From the NCBI GenBank assembly GCA_030686995.1, contig CM060702.1, positions 63,027,340 to 63,091,339 on the forward strand: 64,000 bases of DNA. The letters run 5' to 3'. This stretch comes from Artemisia argyi (taxonomy: Eukaryota > Streptophyta > Magnoliopsida > Asterales > Asteraceae). Below the pieces are notes generated by a model, which was not told the origin of the DNA, ran no database searches, and worked only from the letters and a program-made list of their open reading frames with translations. How positions within the stretch are numbered: position 1 is the first letter of the stretch; each line of letters starts with the position of its first letter. Positions 10,410-23,165 of this stretch are shown piece after piece. Made by a program: the position numbers and the translations under genes.

Positions 10410-13341
10410 CTAAAGATTATCACTATTATTTGTCTTGGTGCAACTATCAAAAATCTTTCCTGTGGGAATCCATCTAAGACCAACTGTTTTAAAAACTTTC
10501 CCCGTAGGAATCCACCTAAGGTAAGATCTAGATGTAGTTTTCTTATCAGATGCAGTGGAAGTCTTAGTCTTGGAAAAACTACATTCTTTAGATATCCACC
10601 TATTAGGTTTCTTAACCTCTTGCTTCTTATCAATGGGTTTTTTTCGATTTGGTGTCTTAGTGGATTGTGTCTTGACACTAGATTTGGAATTCTGTGTGTT
10701 GCATTCTACGTTCCTAGCTTTCTTATTTGTGCCACTACTCTTAGATGCAAGCCAGTCCCTAGTATTTTGTTGATTGTTCCTAGGTAATGGTTTACTACTA
10801 CTAGCAGTGCTTTGGAATCTTGTAGAATTCATCACACTAGGTTTTGCACCTAAAATTCCGTTTTTTCGATGTTGTGCCTTTTTTCTAGCTTCTTCTAGAT
10901 GGTGATTGAGGACCATGTCATTAGAACCAACAGACTCATTAACAGTTTTTGTTGTCTTATTAGGTGTACTATACTTAGAAGAGCCAGGTGAAATCACATT
11001 TTTGTTTCTTTCAACAAAGAATTTTTGTTTCTCAACAATCTGTTCAATTTCCTTTTCCTTGGGCAAGGGTTGTGGAGTGACTGGTTTTGACAAATCCTTT
11101 TTCTCATCGATTCTTGGAGCAAACCGTGAAATTGACATTTTTGGTTTTTGAACCGTGTTTGAAACATTTGGTTTCTCCGAAGTCGATGGTTTTGCAAACT
11201 TAGTTTGCTCACCCTTCCCTTTTAGACTTTCAAGCTGAGCCCTTAAAAGATCATTTTGCTCTTTCATGTTCTTGATGGCACGCTCATACGACAATTTGTC
11301 ATACTTGCATTCTTTTTGTTTTCGATCAAGTTGTTTAAAACATGACACATTTTCTTTTTCAAGCTTTATAAGAGCATTTTCATATTTTGAAACAATTGCG
11401 GAGGTCTCAGCTCTTAGTCGTTCATCGTCTTGAACAGAATACGTTTGTAAAATGATGGACATAATGTCAGTGGTCATAACAGCTTCGAAGAGAGAATCAT
11501 TTAGGTTTTCCAAAACATTCATGTTTTCACGAGTTTCATTAGTTTCGTTTACCAGGGATTTGTGGTCCTTGACAAAGTCGGCTGTTTCTTTTAAGAAAGC
11601 TTGTTCAAAATGGATTACCCTCGCACTGATGTTATTCAGTGCGATAGTAATTTTGTTTTCAAAAACTTTTTTCTGCTCAATATGAAAACTGGAATGCCAG
11701 TTGTTAATATTGATTGTAGTTTTAGAAGCAACAATATTTTGAAGTTCTTGAATTCTCTTTTTAACGTCATCCAGAATGTTTCTAGCCTCACTTGTATTAA
11801 AAAGTGTTGTTAGAAGACATTTGTTCTATTTTTGAAAGAGATTTGGAAGCAATTACTTTTTTAGAAAACATTTTTGAAAATGGTCGTTTTATGGAAAACA
11901 CAGATGGTTCTTTTTGTGGAACAAAAGTAATTCCCGAAAGTTTGTTCAGTTTGTTGTAATCAATGGATTTCAAATCCTTTTGTTTCATTTTATTTATGCT
12001 CTCTTTGACATGTTCTATCGTTTGCACAGAACCCCGAACGATGGGAGGATCATGTTTTGTGTAAATCGCATTACCATTATACAAAACATTCTGTTCTTGC
12101 TGAGCTCTCTTGAGATTACTGGGGGTGTTGTTACCAAGAGCCACTTTATGTTTCGTATGGTAAATCGGATTAGTTTGATTTGAAATCATTTTCATTGTTT
12201 GACTTGACTGACCCGACTTAACCACTAATTCTTCTAAATGTGCAATCATGTGTTCTGACTCTACGATTTCGGCCAAAAGTTTGTCTTCTTTCTTTGCAAA
12301 GTCCTTTTTCAGCTCGTCCCTTTCTTTTTCAAGATTGGTATAAGCTGATTTTTGTTTAGAAAGTTGGTTTTGTAAATCAGAAATTTCCATGTTTAAAGAT
12401 TTTATCTTTTTGAAAGAGTTAACATCAAGTGTATCAAACTTGAGTTGCAATTGTTTTTCCCTTGAAACGGAATTTTGATAACCAGTTTCTAATTCAGACA
12501 ATCTTTTGTTATGAAATTCAAAAGCATTAGCGTTTTTCTTGTAACTCTCAAGCTCAGCGATCAATTTAACATTCGCGGCTTTAACATCGCGATTTATCTT
12601 TTTCACTTTCTCAATTTCAATGCTGCAATTATTCAATAAAGATTCAAAGAAAGCACGGGTTTCCTCATCATTAGCACTATTTTGTGCAACTTGAACTCCA
12701 TTAGGATCCATATCTGGGGTTTCATAGTTAACATTGCTATTAACTTGTTCCCCCACATACGTATCATAATTAGGTTCAGGTGGCACATAATGTGGCTTCT
12801 CATGAGCAAACGGATTAGCATCATTACCATTATTTGGTACCTCATGGAAAGGATCTGAATCATAAGTAGGAGGAAGATCAGAATCACTGCTTGATGTTGT
12901 TGCCTGCTGATTTGCCATTAAGTTGTAGGTTTCATTGAGATCTGCTGAATTGTCATTAACTCTTGTTGAAGCTCTAAACTCATGTTCATCAGCAGTCAAC
13001 TGTATTCCCGATTCTTCTTTATTGGCTAGCATCAACAAGTACTGGATCTTTTCTACCTTCGTCATTGCATTGACATTGTTTCTGCTTTGACTTGCTGATG
13101 TAGGTTTCTGAATCGAAGTCATGAAACAATAAATCCCATTTTGATTAAGCACATTTTGATTCACAGTCTGATCCATCTGATTTCCTACATACTGCCCTGC
13201 ATATTGCATCTGATTCCCCATCTGTATACTCGAAGCATATCCTTGCTGATTGTTGTTGTGTTGTTGGATGTTTAATTCCTTGAAGAGTGAGGCAAAACCA
13301 TTGGACAATGTACTTGTGAAACGATCATGGTGAGTTGCCAT
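10410..13341 (-). pseudogene. gag: Copia gag-like protein, split by one frameshift
   Basis: The first part (13341 to 11797, 514 codons) starts MATHHDRFTS and has a Q/N-rich N-terminus, an acidic middle and a long coiled coil (about residues 225-400). The second part (11522 to 10410, another frame) continues the coiled coil, then a basic, Ser/Thr-rich region with RWIPTGK twice near its end. Translating 11523-11796 in the second frame gives open sequence, so the break is one indel, probably in the T run near 11800. A TAG at 10410-10412 closes the frame, yet open, similar-looking sequence continues to about 10260. Domain make-up matches Asteraceae SIRE-like copia gag polyproteins from memory. 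No zinc knuckle was seen. Likely dead, but one base from open. Confidence 0.75.
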
Positions 13342-13783
13342 TGATTCAATTTAAAGTGAAAAGTTGGTCTTAGGATCTTTTGAAAGATAACAAAGGTTGT
13401 TGTTGTAGGTTAGATGTTTTGGTGAAGTTGAAAAGCGTTCTCGGTTGATATTTTGTGATTTCAAATTTTCCTTCCAAAAAAAATGAATACGAAAATTTTC
13501 CTTCTCAAAATTTGAAAATCACAAAGAAATACAATTCTAAGGTTACCAGAAAAATTTGAGTTTTGAAAATTTTTACGCCAAAATGTACCGAAAAAATTTG
13601 AATTTTGGCCTAAAAATTTGAATTTCGGGCCAAAATTTTCAACGTTATACCAAAATTTAAATCTCGCGTAAAAATTGATCGTTTAATCTCTTGTGAAAAA
13701 TAAATTTTACTCAAATTTTCCCGCCAAAATTTAAATCTCGCGTAAATTTTTTTTTTTTTTTTTTTTTTTTTTTAGTACTTCTA

Positions 13784-14330
13784 ACTCGATAAGATGGAAT
13801 CTCTAACTCGGTAAGGTTTAATTTTAAGACATAACTGAAACTCGGTATGATTTTTCTTAACTCGGTATGTTTTACTCAAACTCGATATGTCTTAAAAGAA
13901 TGTAACTCGGTATGTCTTCAGTATAGAGATCCAAACTCGGTAACAAGAAGTAATTTGGACAGAGTAACCCCTAGGTAATAGCCACCAAGAACCTTACTCG
14001 ATGTACGATAAGGCAAAAAGGCTAACTCGCCAAAAAAAATTCCAAACTCGCTAAGTATTAATCTAAACTCGGTAAGAATTAATCCAAACTCGGTAGTACC
14101 TAGATCCTAACTCGCTAGAAATATTCTAAACTCGCAGAAACAGTTTCTAACTCGCTAAAGCTAAGGATCCTAACTCGACAAAACTTTCAAACTCGATAGA
14201 AAAAAGTTTTCTAACTCGAAAATTGTTTTTTCAAACTCGATAAACATTTTTCAAACTCGATAAAACTTTTTCCAAACTCGATAAAATGTTTCAAACTCGA
14301 AATTTTTTTTTCCAAACACGAAAAAAAATG
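13784..14330 (-). repeat. Dispersed AACTCG array in the copia leader
   Basis: About twenty copies of (A/T)AACTCG, many continuing GATAA or GGTA, occur at irregular 15-40 bp spacing between gag and the primer binding site. On the transcript strand they read CGAGTT. The spacers are unlike each other, so this is not a simple satellite. A T run of about 26 bases lies beside it at 13747-13772. Confidence 0.75.
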
Positions 14331-14418
14331 ATGAACAGTAACGAGATTCAAGATTTTTCGCCCAAAAACACGATTTTTCACCCAAAATCAATCTAGAACA
14401 ACCTAAAATTATCCCTAG

Positions 14419-14431
14419 GCTCTTGATACCA
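14419..14431 (-). other. Primer binding site, tRNA-iMet type
   Basis: The - strand reads TGGTATCAAGAGC two bases inside the LTR, matching the initiator-methionine tRNA complement TGGTATCAGAGC with one extra A. It fixes the LTR edge and the element's orientation. Confidence 0.85.
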
Positions 14432-14433
14432 CT

Positions 14434-14765
14434 TGTAGGACCGTAGAACAACCTAAATCACTATTGAATCAAGCTTAAACCTAGAGAGAGAGAGAGAGAG
14501 AGTGGGAACTCTAGTTTGTGAAATAATAACCTTGTTATGACTAAGAGAACCACTAAGAGAACCAACCTCTCTAATGAGGTTTACAAGAGTGTTTATACTA
14601 ATAGTCTAGGGCATCTCTAATCTTTTACTTTATTACATTAATGGCCCTTAGACTTTTACAAAACATGAGTACTAAGCATAAACTTCATCATAATGATATT
14701 CTAAAGAACCTATAACTACACATTAATGACCGACACTTTTTATAAATAAAAATACGATTCTAACA
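14434..14765 (-). repeat. 5' LTR of the copia element
   Basis: 332 bp, + strand TGTAGGACC.. to ..GATTCTAACA, so TGTTAGAATC.. to ..TCCTACA on the coding strand, as in SIRE-like copia LTRs. It holds a GA microsatellite near 14482-14501. The partner LTR is not in the window. Confidence 0.78.
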
Positions 14766-17670
14766 AGCATCATATCCAAAATCCAAAGCTAAGATCTCTA
14801 AGGTAAGTCCACTCAGCACTCAACCCATAAGCAATCCCAGCTCCTAGCTTAGATACCTGCCGCGGAAGAAAAGAAAACGCGGCTGAGCTTAAAAAGCCCA
14901 GTGAACAGATATAACAACGAAGTAATAATGAAACAGAAATGAATACTGAATAAGGTATAAAGGAAATAACAGAATGTAATCAAAGGCAAGTGTGAAATAG
15001 TAATAAGAGATAAGATAAGGGTTAGTCATCAACCACGAGCCCAGAAACAGATATAATGCCTTCATAATAATGCCTTCATCATAATCATAATCATAGTCAT
15101 AATCACACAATAAGCAGCATATGTAGGGGAGACCTACCAGAGTTGTGAAGGACGTGCATGCACGCAACATCAATAACCAGATACAGATAACAGATAACAG
15201 AAATAGATCTAGGATGCATCCATACGCCCCCACAGAAATAATATTGGCCATAATAAACAGATAATTGAGCTCATAACAGATAACAGATAAGGGGACGTGG
15301 CAGAACATCACTCCACTGCCTTGGAGTCATGCCAGAGGTGCATCCCTGACACGGACATGGAACCCCCATGCCTAGTGAAATAAATTTGGCTCGGGTGTCA
15401 AACTAGAATAGGTCAAACAGAATAGGTCAACAGAATGTCATAAAATGACACAGATCATAAGTCATCATAATCAGATCATATCAGAAGTCCATATCATATA
15501 GTCATATCAAAAGGTCCAAATCAGAAGGTTCAAAATCAGAAAGTTCATATAGCAAAGGTTCATAACAGAAAAGGTTCAGAAAATAACATGGGGTTTCATA
15601 GCAATGGCATTGGGAACCCTAAACAAAATAAGAGATCAAAAGAAAGGAAGTCATAAGAAACCTTTACTGAAAAGGTCAGAATATCTATACCTTATTCTAA
15701 ATAGCAAACTGATAACAAGCAAGAAATACAGAGACCACAGAGTCACTCCTTCTTCACACCTGAAGGAGTAGGAGGCAGAATTACTGATAGGTTCTTATAA
15801 TCCAGATTACTGATTTTAGTTATCTTTCCATTTTAGGTAACTTTCCATATTTAGTAACTTTCTATTTTTAGCAGGTTTCCAGAATTAGAAGGTATTAATC
15901 TTTTAAATTGCATTAAGTAATAAAATACATGTTTTATGGAATTAGGGTTTATTTTAGCTTATTATGATAGTATAGGGTTTAATATGTCAACTTTCCATAA
16001 TTTAGGGTTTAAAATGAAAATATAGTAAAGTTAAAGGTTAATTATGAAAATATAACAAGTTCTCATTTATTTATTACGAGTTATCCATGAATTAACATAA
16101 ATTACCATTTAAACCCTCAAGTTAACCAACTTTACAATTTAAACCCTTAACATACTTTAATTACCATTTAAACCTTATAATTATATAATTTACAATTTAG
16201 TCCATAAGAATTCCATATTAACATATAAAACCACCATATTACAGAATTTACACATTTTACCCTTGACTTTAAGCATATTATAAAATTACCTCATAATTTA
16301 CCATATTTATACTTTTAGTCCTTATATTTAATTAATTACATTTAATATCCTTTAATTATACATTTTGCATATAAAATCCAATAAATTATCAAATACACAT
16401 TATTAGCCCACAAAAATATCATATTTACAAAATTAGTCCCTCCATTTAACAATTAATTAAAATCGAATAATAATTAATTAATTAATTAACATAAATTAGG
16501 TCCTTATAATTACAAAAACCACCCAAACAGCCCTTGCACTATTTTTATATAATTTACATCAGTTTATAAGTCTCTCCAAACAGCCCATAAGTTTTAGAAA
16601 ATTCAAATCGATCCTTAACCTTTTTAAAATCAATTCGATCCAATTTAATTCCACAAACCCTAAACCAATTTTTCCCCAAATCATTAAGCAATTATTACCC
16701 CATCATATGACACTAATTAACATGTAGAACCACCAAAAAATCCAAACCCTATCCCGTTGCATGTTTTTCCTTTTTCTTTTTATTTACCGATTGTAATAAA
16801 CAACAAATAAATTCGAAACACCACATCTAAGGTTCAAATAATTCGAAGACCATTTTTACAGTATTCTAACATCATATTAACATGTTCTAAAAATACGTTT
16901 GTGCTTCATAAAATTCGTTTTCACATAGTTCTTAATTTAATCCAAAATTAGGGTTTCATTCGAAATAAAATCAAAACAAGCCAACAAACATGCATGATCT
17001 GATTTCTATATTTTATAATGATGTTATGGAGTATAAGGAGTGATACAAAAATACCCAAAACAATTGTGAGCGATTGGATTGATCAGAAATGATTTTACAC
17101 TCTCGGCTGAAAATAGCGATCTAAAATAATTCACCAAGACCCACTCGATCACTTCTGGAACTCTACACTATTTTTCTCACGTTCACAAACCTTCAGGATG
17201 GCTGGGAAAAATGATTGGAGGTACTGGAAAAATTGGAGAGGTCGTATATAATTTTTGGAGAGTGTTTAGGGTTTTGTTTTGGTATGTTTTGGATATACGG
17301 TATATTAGAGAATAAATAGGAAGCCTGTAACTGATTTTGGCCGAGTTTTAGGAGGCCCATAATGAGGTTAAATCAGATTTATTTGTTTCCATATATATTT
17401 GATACATATCTTTTATTTTCTTTATTTTACTTTCATATATGTATAAAGAAATAAATAATTTAAACCCATTAAAAATCCTTAGGTGCTATTTTATTTGTTT
17501 TGTACATATTTTTATGGTACAAAAATGCTAACAAAATTATTTGTGGTCATAGGATACTTTATTTTATTTGTTTAGGCTTTATTTGATATTTTAATTATAG
17601 TTTTGTAAATTTTTAAACTTGTAGGGGCAATTTGGCAATTTTATAGAGTTTATGAATTTTAGGTATTACA
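14766..17670 (+). mobile_element. Tekay-like gypsy LTR, left end cut off by the copia insertion
   Basis: Ends in AGGTATTACA at 17670 like the solo LTR at 52505-55080, and shares long stretches with it (for example the TACCTGCCGCGG region at 14855 versus 52687, and the CTAGGATGCATCCATACGCC block at 15207 versus 53069). Its TGTAACACCCC start is missing, expected left of the copia element. It interrupts element X, whose sequence resumes at 17671. No internal coding region is attached, so it is probably a solo LTR. No gene within; AT-rich. Confidence 0.75.
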
Positions 17671-18548
17671 CATATCCTTGTACATATTGTATTGGGACGA
17701 TTGGGACTCATGGGTAAAGTACTTATTTTATGGAGTAATGGGGAATAATATCATATATTATCCCCATATGTACGTTAATCTTAAAAGTACTCCAAGTGTT
17801 TTGATTTTCTTAATTCGAGTCATTAGATTAGTTAATTGTAAAGTATGTAAAAATTCAAGTGTAAGGGGAATTTACATTCCCTATGATGTATTATTTTGAA
17901 TGGTAGGGTAAGAGTGTATGCAAAAAAAAAATAATAATAAATAAATAAAAAATCGAAAAAATTATGAAAAAAAAAAGAAAAAGAGAAAAGAGAAAAAACA
18001 TATGGACTACCATCCCATTTCATTCTATGTTCATTTTATGTTTTTCTTATTTTTGATTTATTAGCTTAAGTCGAGTCTAGTCTTGGCTTAGCAACGCCAT
18101 ATTGTACATGTAATTAACCAAGATTGTTAACTCGCCACCAGTAAAGACTGCCTATATCCAACAAAACCGTGTATTCCATATCCCTACACCTAATGTTACA
18201 ACCCTTTAAAAGACCTCTTTGATAGTTTATCCTAGGTGCTTACGCCATGTGGTGGAGGTTTGATCCTTTCCCAAGCCTATGGTAATCTATTTTGCTATGA
18301 CAGGTAGTGAGAGATGTTTTCCATTTCCATATTGTGATATTACTTTATTACACCCGAGAGATGTGAGTATCTAAACACTATTTGTGAGGTGCTAGTATAT
18401 GACCTCCGTGCTTTTCTTTGGTCTTTAGTGGAACGATTATTTGTTGTAATTACTTTTATATTAGTGTTAAATGACCCCTAACTTGTATTTTGATTAGAAT
18501 AAAAGCGCATTTGCTTGAGGACAAGCAAATCTCAAGTGTAAGGGTATA

Positions 18549-19969
18549 TGATGAGGCGAAAAATGAACCACTTTTAGGGGGTCATTTAAGCCCGGAATTA
18601 AATTTATTTGATCAAATATTGCCCTAAATCGTTCCTTTTGTGATTTTAGGTACTTTGAGAGTGAATTCTGGAAAAGGAAGCAATTCGGACGTTTTTGGAG
18701 CATAAAAGTGAAGAAAACGGCAAAGACTTAATTTTCCATGCTGAGAACAGTACCTGACGGCGTCAAGAAGAAAAACCTGACGGCGTCAAGAGTAAAATCC
18801 GTGACGACCCAGTGAAAACCTGAAGGCGTCACAACAAGGGCGTCAAGAGTTAATATTGTGATGGCCTACAATTAGAGTACACATGACGGCGTCAGACCCA
18901 GATCTAGGCAGTCCGAGAAATTATTTGGCGGCGAGATGACAGCGTCAGAAGTTTGTTCTTGACGCCGTCACCTATTAGAATCTATATATAGTTTACTATT
19001 TTTCATTCATAAAGAGAGGAACTTGTGTGGAGAATACTAGGGCCGAACTTCGTAAACCCTAGGTCGTATTTTACAGTATTTTCAAGGGTTTTCACCTCTT
19101 GAATCCTTTCATGTTCAATTGAGATAAGTCTTCTATTAATTCATTCAATATGTCTATGTGTTGTTTGAATATATCTTATGCTTGTCTTAATTTTAACATG
19201 CTAGGCTAGATCTATCTTGTGTTTGCTTAGATGTAATGAAACCTAGATGTTAATTATATGTTGATTACTTGTTTATAGTTGTATTGGATGAATGATTTCA
19301 ATATTAGGCTTAAGAAAACTGGCAGATCTCCATTGTGTAACATGCTTGAACATCTTAAGCAACATGAACCGATGTGTACTAGGTTTTATTGGTTGTATTT
19401 AATGCATGAGCAAATTCTAGTGATCCCATGTTAGGAGCTTCTTAGCCGGCTCAACATAGGAGTGAAGTAGGCACTCATAGGATTGGGGAATTAAGTGCGC
19501 CACCCCATGAATGGTATTAAGGAATACAATCTGTCATCCACACAACTATAACAAGTAATTAACGTGTAAAAGATATCTAGGGAGTAGTGAAATCTAAGTA
19601 AACACAATTCTCCCATTTATTGCTCACACCTTTAGTATAATTTCGTTTATTTTCATTTCTAGTATTTTATTTTGATTGCATCTTAGTAATTGGGTTAGTT
19701 GACTAGCAACTAATTCCGCCCAACTCCTTCAAACCCGAGATTTTTAATCGCTTTCATAAAAAAATAAAAATACAAAAAGAATCACCCCTCATCTCTAGAC
19801 CTAGTCTTTAGGTTTTCTAATCCTAGCGACACTATTCCTAGCAGAACGATCAATCCTCCGGTACTTGTCATTATACTATACTACGTCGATCAGGTACACT
19901 GCCTGGTGGGGGCTGTAAGTTTCTCGAGATCTCTCGAGAGGTAAAGCCTGGTGCAATTCCCACGCATCA
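18549..19969 (+). repeat. 3' LTR of element X
   Basis: 1421 bp with TG..CA ends. It contains many substitutions and small indels relative to the 1406-bp LTR of the young element, marking X as an older family member. Right flank is ataaacatg. Confidence 0.82.
18754..18991 (+). promoter_or_regulatory. LTR promoter of element X, same TGACG/TATA architecture
   Basis: Perfect or near-perfect TGACG-N-CGTCA palindromes occur at about 18754, 18779, 18884 and 18959, with decayed ones between (for example TGACAGCGTCA near 18937). CTATATATAG follows at 18982-18991. The same arrangement in an old and a young copy argues that it is under selection in the family. Confidence 0.6.
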
Positions 19970-20742
19970 ATAAACATGTTGTAATCCTTTTAGATTAGTA
20001 AAATTTAAGAATATGTACCTTTTGTTACCAGTATTTTGTAATTTTTCATTTCAAGTATTAATGGAATATGTTTAATTTTAATTCCCGTACTTTGTCATTG
20101 CTAAATTTTCTCATTAATTGTTACAACATTTTGATTGTTGTGTTCATTAACAAGAACTTGGGATATATTTTGTATCAAGTTAATCAAAAGTTAAGAAAAT
20201 CAGAAGTTTCTGCTGCTAAGAAAATGTTACTGCAGGTGGGTTTGTACTGCTAGATATGAGAGTGCAGGGGTGGATTGGTAACATTTACACTTAATTGTTA
20301 CAATATTATGATTCTTGTGTTCATTAACAAGAACTTAGGATATATTTTGTATCATGTTAATCAAAAGTTATCAAAATCAAAAGTTTCTGCTGCTAAAAAA
20401 ACGTTACTGCAGGTGGGTTTGTACTGCTAGATATGAGAGTGCAGGGGTGGATTGGTAACATTTACACTTAAGGGTTTAAATCCCCAATTAACTAGTTATA
20501 AGGCCGTATAAGCCGCTTTCGTACAATAATGTCAACCTACATAGTTTACTACATAAAATTGTCTATGGATAAACCCATATGGTTCATCCTACATTAGCTA
20601 ATTACATACCATTGTCTAGTGACAAACCCATTTGGTTTATCATACATCAGATACTTACAAAAAAGTTTATCCAACTTACAAAAACTTTCAAACATTGTTT
20701 CACCCATCAACAAACATAAAACCATCAATAACCATCAAACCA
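19970..20742. other. Intergenic DNA 3' of the B3-type gene, with a 177-bp tandem duplication
   Basis: No ORF. Copies at about 20115-20291 and 20292-20468 are direct tandem repeats (period 177) differing by a few substitutions. The end near the gene (20690-20760) has short ACCATCA/ACATCAA repeats. May hold the 3' UTR of the - strand gene. Confidence 0.7.
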
Positions 20743-21163
20743 TCAACACACATCAAACGTTAAGACTCTTTGGGACCAGTTTGTGTCATCTATTAAAAAG
20801 AAGCGGACCCTTGCAGCTGCACCAAAGCTGGCTTCCTGTCTCAACTCCCTGAAACCAGAGCATGAAACAATAAACACCTTCCTCCTCACCTTCCCTCGAC
20901 CAGGTACCACCATTGTTCTCTCACGTACTTGGAACACTTTCTGTATCATTTGGTGCTTCACAACAGCCACAGAGTACCCATACAAGTTGTACTTGTGCAC
21001 AATTTTTGATGGTATAGTCTGTTACAAAATGTACAAAGTTACAACTGCTATAGATTGATAGTTGTTTAGTTTGTAATCTCATTGAAATTGTAGCATAATT
21101 ACTATTTGACAAATTATCAAAGTTTTCAAGACACTTACTAGTTGTCCATTTCTCCAGAAGCAT
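20743..21163 (-). pseudogene. B3-type DNA-binding protein gene, 3' part (exon 4 and end of exon 3)
   Basis: Exon 4 is 21018 to 20743, ending TGA, and begins after an acceptor (TTTTGTAACAG on the - strand). It encodes a B3-like segment starting TIPSKIVHKYNLYGYSVAVV, fitting the DNA-binding B3 fold of plant REM-type factors. Residues 21163-21139 are the end of exon 3, with donor GTAAGTG. The exon is cut at 21163 by the Athila element; its other side resumes at 46858 after the agcat duplication. Joining the halves keeps frame and splice phase: the four coding exons total 1116 nt (371 codons plus stop). Separated from its 5' half by 25.7 kb, it is unlikely to be expressed properly. Confidence 0.75.
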
Positions 21164-23115
21164 TGATGATTGCGCAAACACTCATCATTTTTATCGTATT
21201 TAAACTGCCAAAACATACAAAAACAATCGAAAAGTAATCAAAATACTTCAATTATCCCAGGGATTGTGTTTTATGTGTTTTAAATGCAAAATGAGCAAAA
21301 ACAAAAGAAAAACGATCAAAGTTTGCAATATTGGCAGTTTCAGTCCCCCAAGTTTCAAAATTTGTCAAAAATAGTCCCTATGCATTTATTTTGAAAGAAA
21401 AGTCAACCCAAGTCCTTAAAAATTCAAAAGTTATCAAAAACGGACTTTGGGTGAAAAGTTTGGAAAATTTACAAGATTGGTCCCTGGAGTTTGAAATTTT
21501 GCAGAAACAGTCCCTGGGAATTTTGAAAATTAAAAAATTGCAAAAGTGGGTCTTGGAATATCAAACTTGGCAACATTGGTCCTTCTTGGTACTTTTGGGG
21601 AGTTACAATTTCAGTCCCTTGGTTTTGGTAACAATTCGAATTTGGTCCTTGTGTTTACCAACCGGACCCTTAATAAGTTTAACCCAAAACAAAACCATGC
21701 CAAATCCAGCCCCTTATTACTCCAAATCTACTCCAAGCCCACCAACATCTCCAGCCCACTCCAATCTCAGCCCACCACAACTAAAATACTACTCCCGTTA
21801 ATAATAATACCACTCCCTCCTCAGCTTTGACCCCAACTTTGACCACCCTCCACATCATCACCACTCACCTCTGCTACCAGCCAAACCCCCCCCCCCCCCC
21901 CCATCATCACCCCTACTACCTTCTCCCCTGCAACACTCAAAACCCACCCCCTCCTACTCAAACAAAAGCTAAACTCAAAAAATTTCCCCCCTGGCATCAA
22001 TAATCCAAGAAGCAGACAAAAAGAAGTTTGGCGCCAAGAATTTAAACGGCCAAGATTAACCCTAATAATCCAATGGTTACAATTGCTGCTGGGAAAGTGA
22101 CAGACTCATGGGAACCCTAATTTGGAGTTATAAAAGAGATAGAGAGGCAGTGGATCACCTAGTTAGTTTTAGTTGTAATTTTAGCTCATTTTCCAAGTAT
22201 TGTAACTTTTAAATTCCAACATTGTAATTGTTATTTTCAATTAATGTAAGATTTCATTTCAGAAATTCAAGTTTCAAGTCTATTTTCAGTTTTATTACCA
22301 ATAAATATAAAAATAAATAAATAAACAGAAAATAAAAATAAATAAATAAAGAAGAAGGAGATAAAGCATTGGAGCAGGTTGAATATTGGATGGACCTGGT
22401 AATAGAGACTCATGGGAGTCAAATAGGTTTTCCTTCGTTTCACAATTTCCCAGCTGGAAAGCACTTTGTGAGCAATCTCTTTAGTTTTTCAATTCTACTG
22501 TAGCATAGTTCATTAGGCATTATTATCTGTTTATCCTTACTTAATATGTTTTATTAACAGTATTTAGTTAAGTTTTTACTCAGGTTTCATAGTTAGGTTG
22601 AGTTTTAGTTAAAATATCATATAAACTGTTTGAATAAAATCATGGGTAGTTAAGGTTAATTGTTGATTTTAGTTGTGTTTCTGAGCTTGCATGCACCCAT
22701 TTCATCATAATATGGCTTAATGGACTTATCCTTTGGACTGAATCTTTGAAAAGCTTGGAAAAATTGTGTTAGACTGTTTTAAAGGGGTGTTTGGGTTAAG
22801 GTGTTACCCTGTGTTCCAGGGTGTGTTTGTTGCAACTTTCTGTTTACACAAGTCACACTAGGTTTAAAATAGTTAACCAAGTCATAAAAACCATCACCCT
22901 TTTCATAAAAAGTCAAGATACTATCCTTTGTGCCCTCACAGTTCACTGTGAGGGATTTGGAACCCCAAACCTTGGATTTTGGTTCATTAGTGTTAATAAG
23001 TACCAATTTTAGTTTCATCTTAGTTCATAACATAACACCTAATCAGTAAAGTTCATTAGAAACTCATAAAAGTCAAAGTTGCTTGCAATTCTAAAAAGTC
23101 AAAATTTGTTCTTGT

Positions 23116-23165
<50 letters not shown>

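Larger units (their letters stand above)
8268..14765 (-). mobile_element. Copia LTR retrotransposon, 5' LTR to downstream of gag (rest off the left edge)
   Basis: On the - strand the order is LTR (14434-14765), tRNA-iMet-type primer binding site (14419-14431), long leader with an AACTCG array, gag (13341 to 10410) and non-coding DNA (10259-8268 and 532-1). The gag type (coiled coils, RWIPTGK repeats) is that of SIRE-like copia elements of Asteraceae. No protease, integrase or reverse transcriptase appears in the roughly 2.7 kb downstream of gag. Either pol lies far outside the window or the element is non-autonomous. The element interrupts a gypsy LTR whose remainder starts at 14766; agcat at 14766-14770 is the probable target-duplication copy. 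Confidence 0.78.
17671..19969 (+). mobile_element. Element X: 3' internal end and 3' LTR of an older gag-only-family copy
   Basis: Sequence 17671-18548 matches, in reverse complement, the non-coding 3' internal part of the 533-8262 element, including the purine tract AAGTGTAAGGGTATA just before the LTR. The LTR (18549-19969, TGATGAGGCG.. to ..CACGCATCA) is a diverged relative of 533-1938. The 5' part lies left of the inserted gypsy LTR, outside the window. No coding sequence remains. Confidence 0.82.

Noticed and set aside
10368..11813. + strand ORFs of 70-139 codons opposite the copia gag
   Set aside because: Antisense shadows of the coiled-coil gag; Phe/Leu-rich as expected for reversed Lys/Glu-rich coding DNA.
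14889..15311. 140-codon - strand ORF with hydrophobic stretches
   Set aside because: Lies within a gypsy LTR, is not visible as an ORF in the related LTR at 52505-55080, and consists of low-complexity Tyr/Leu/Asp sequence.
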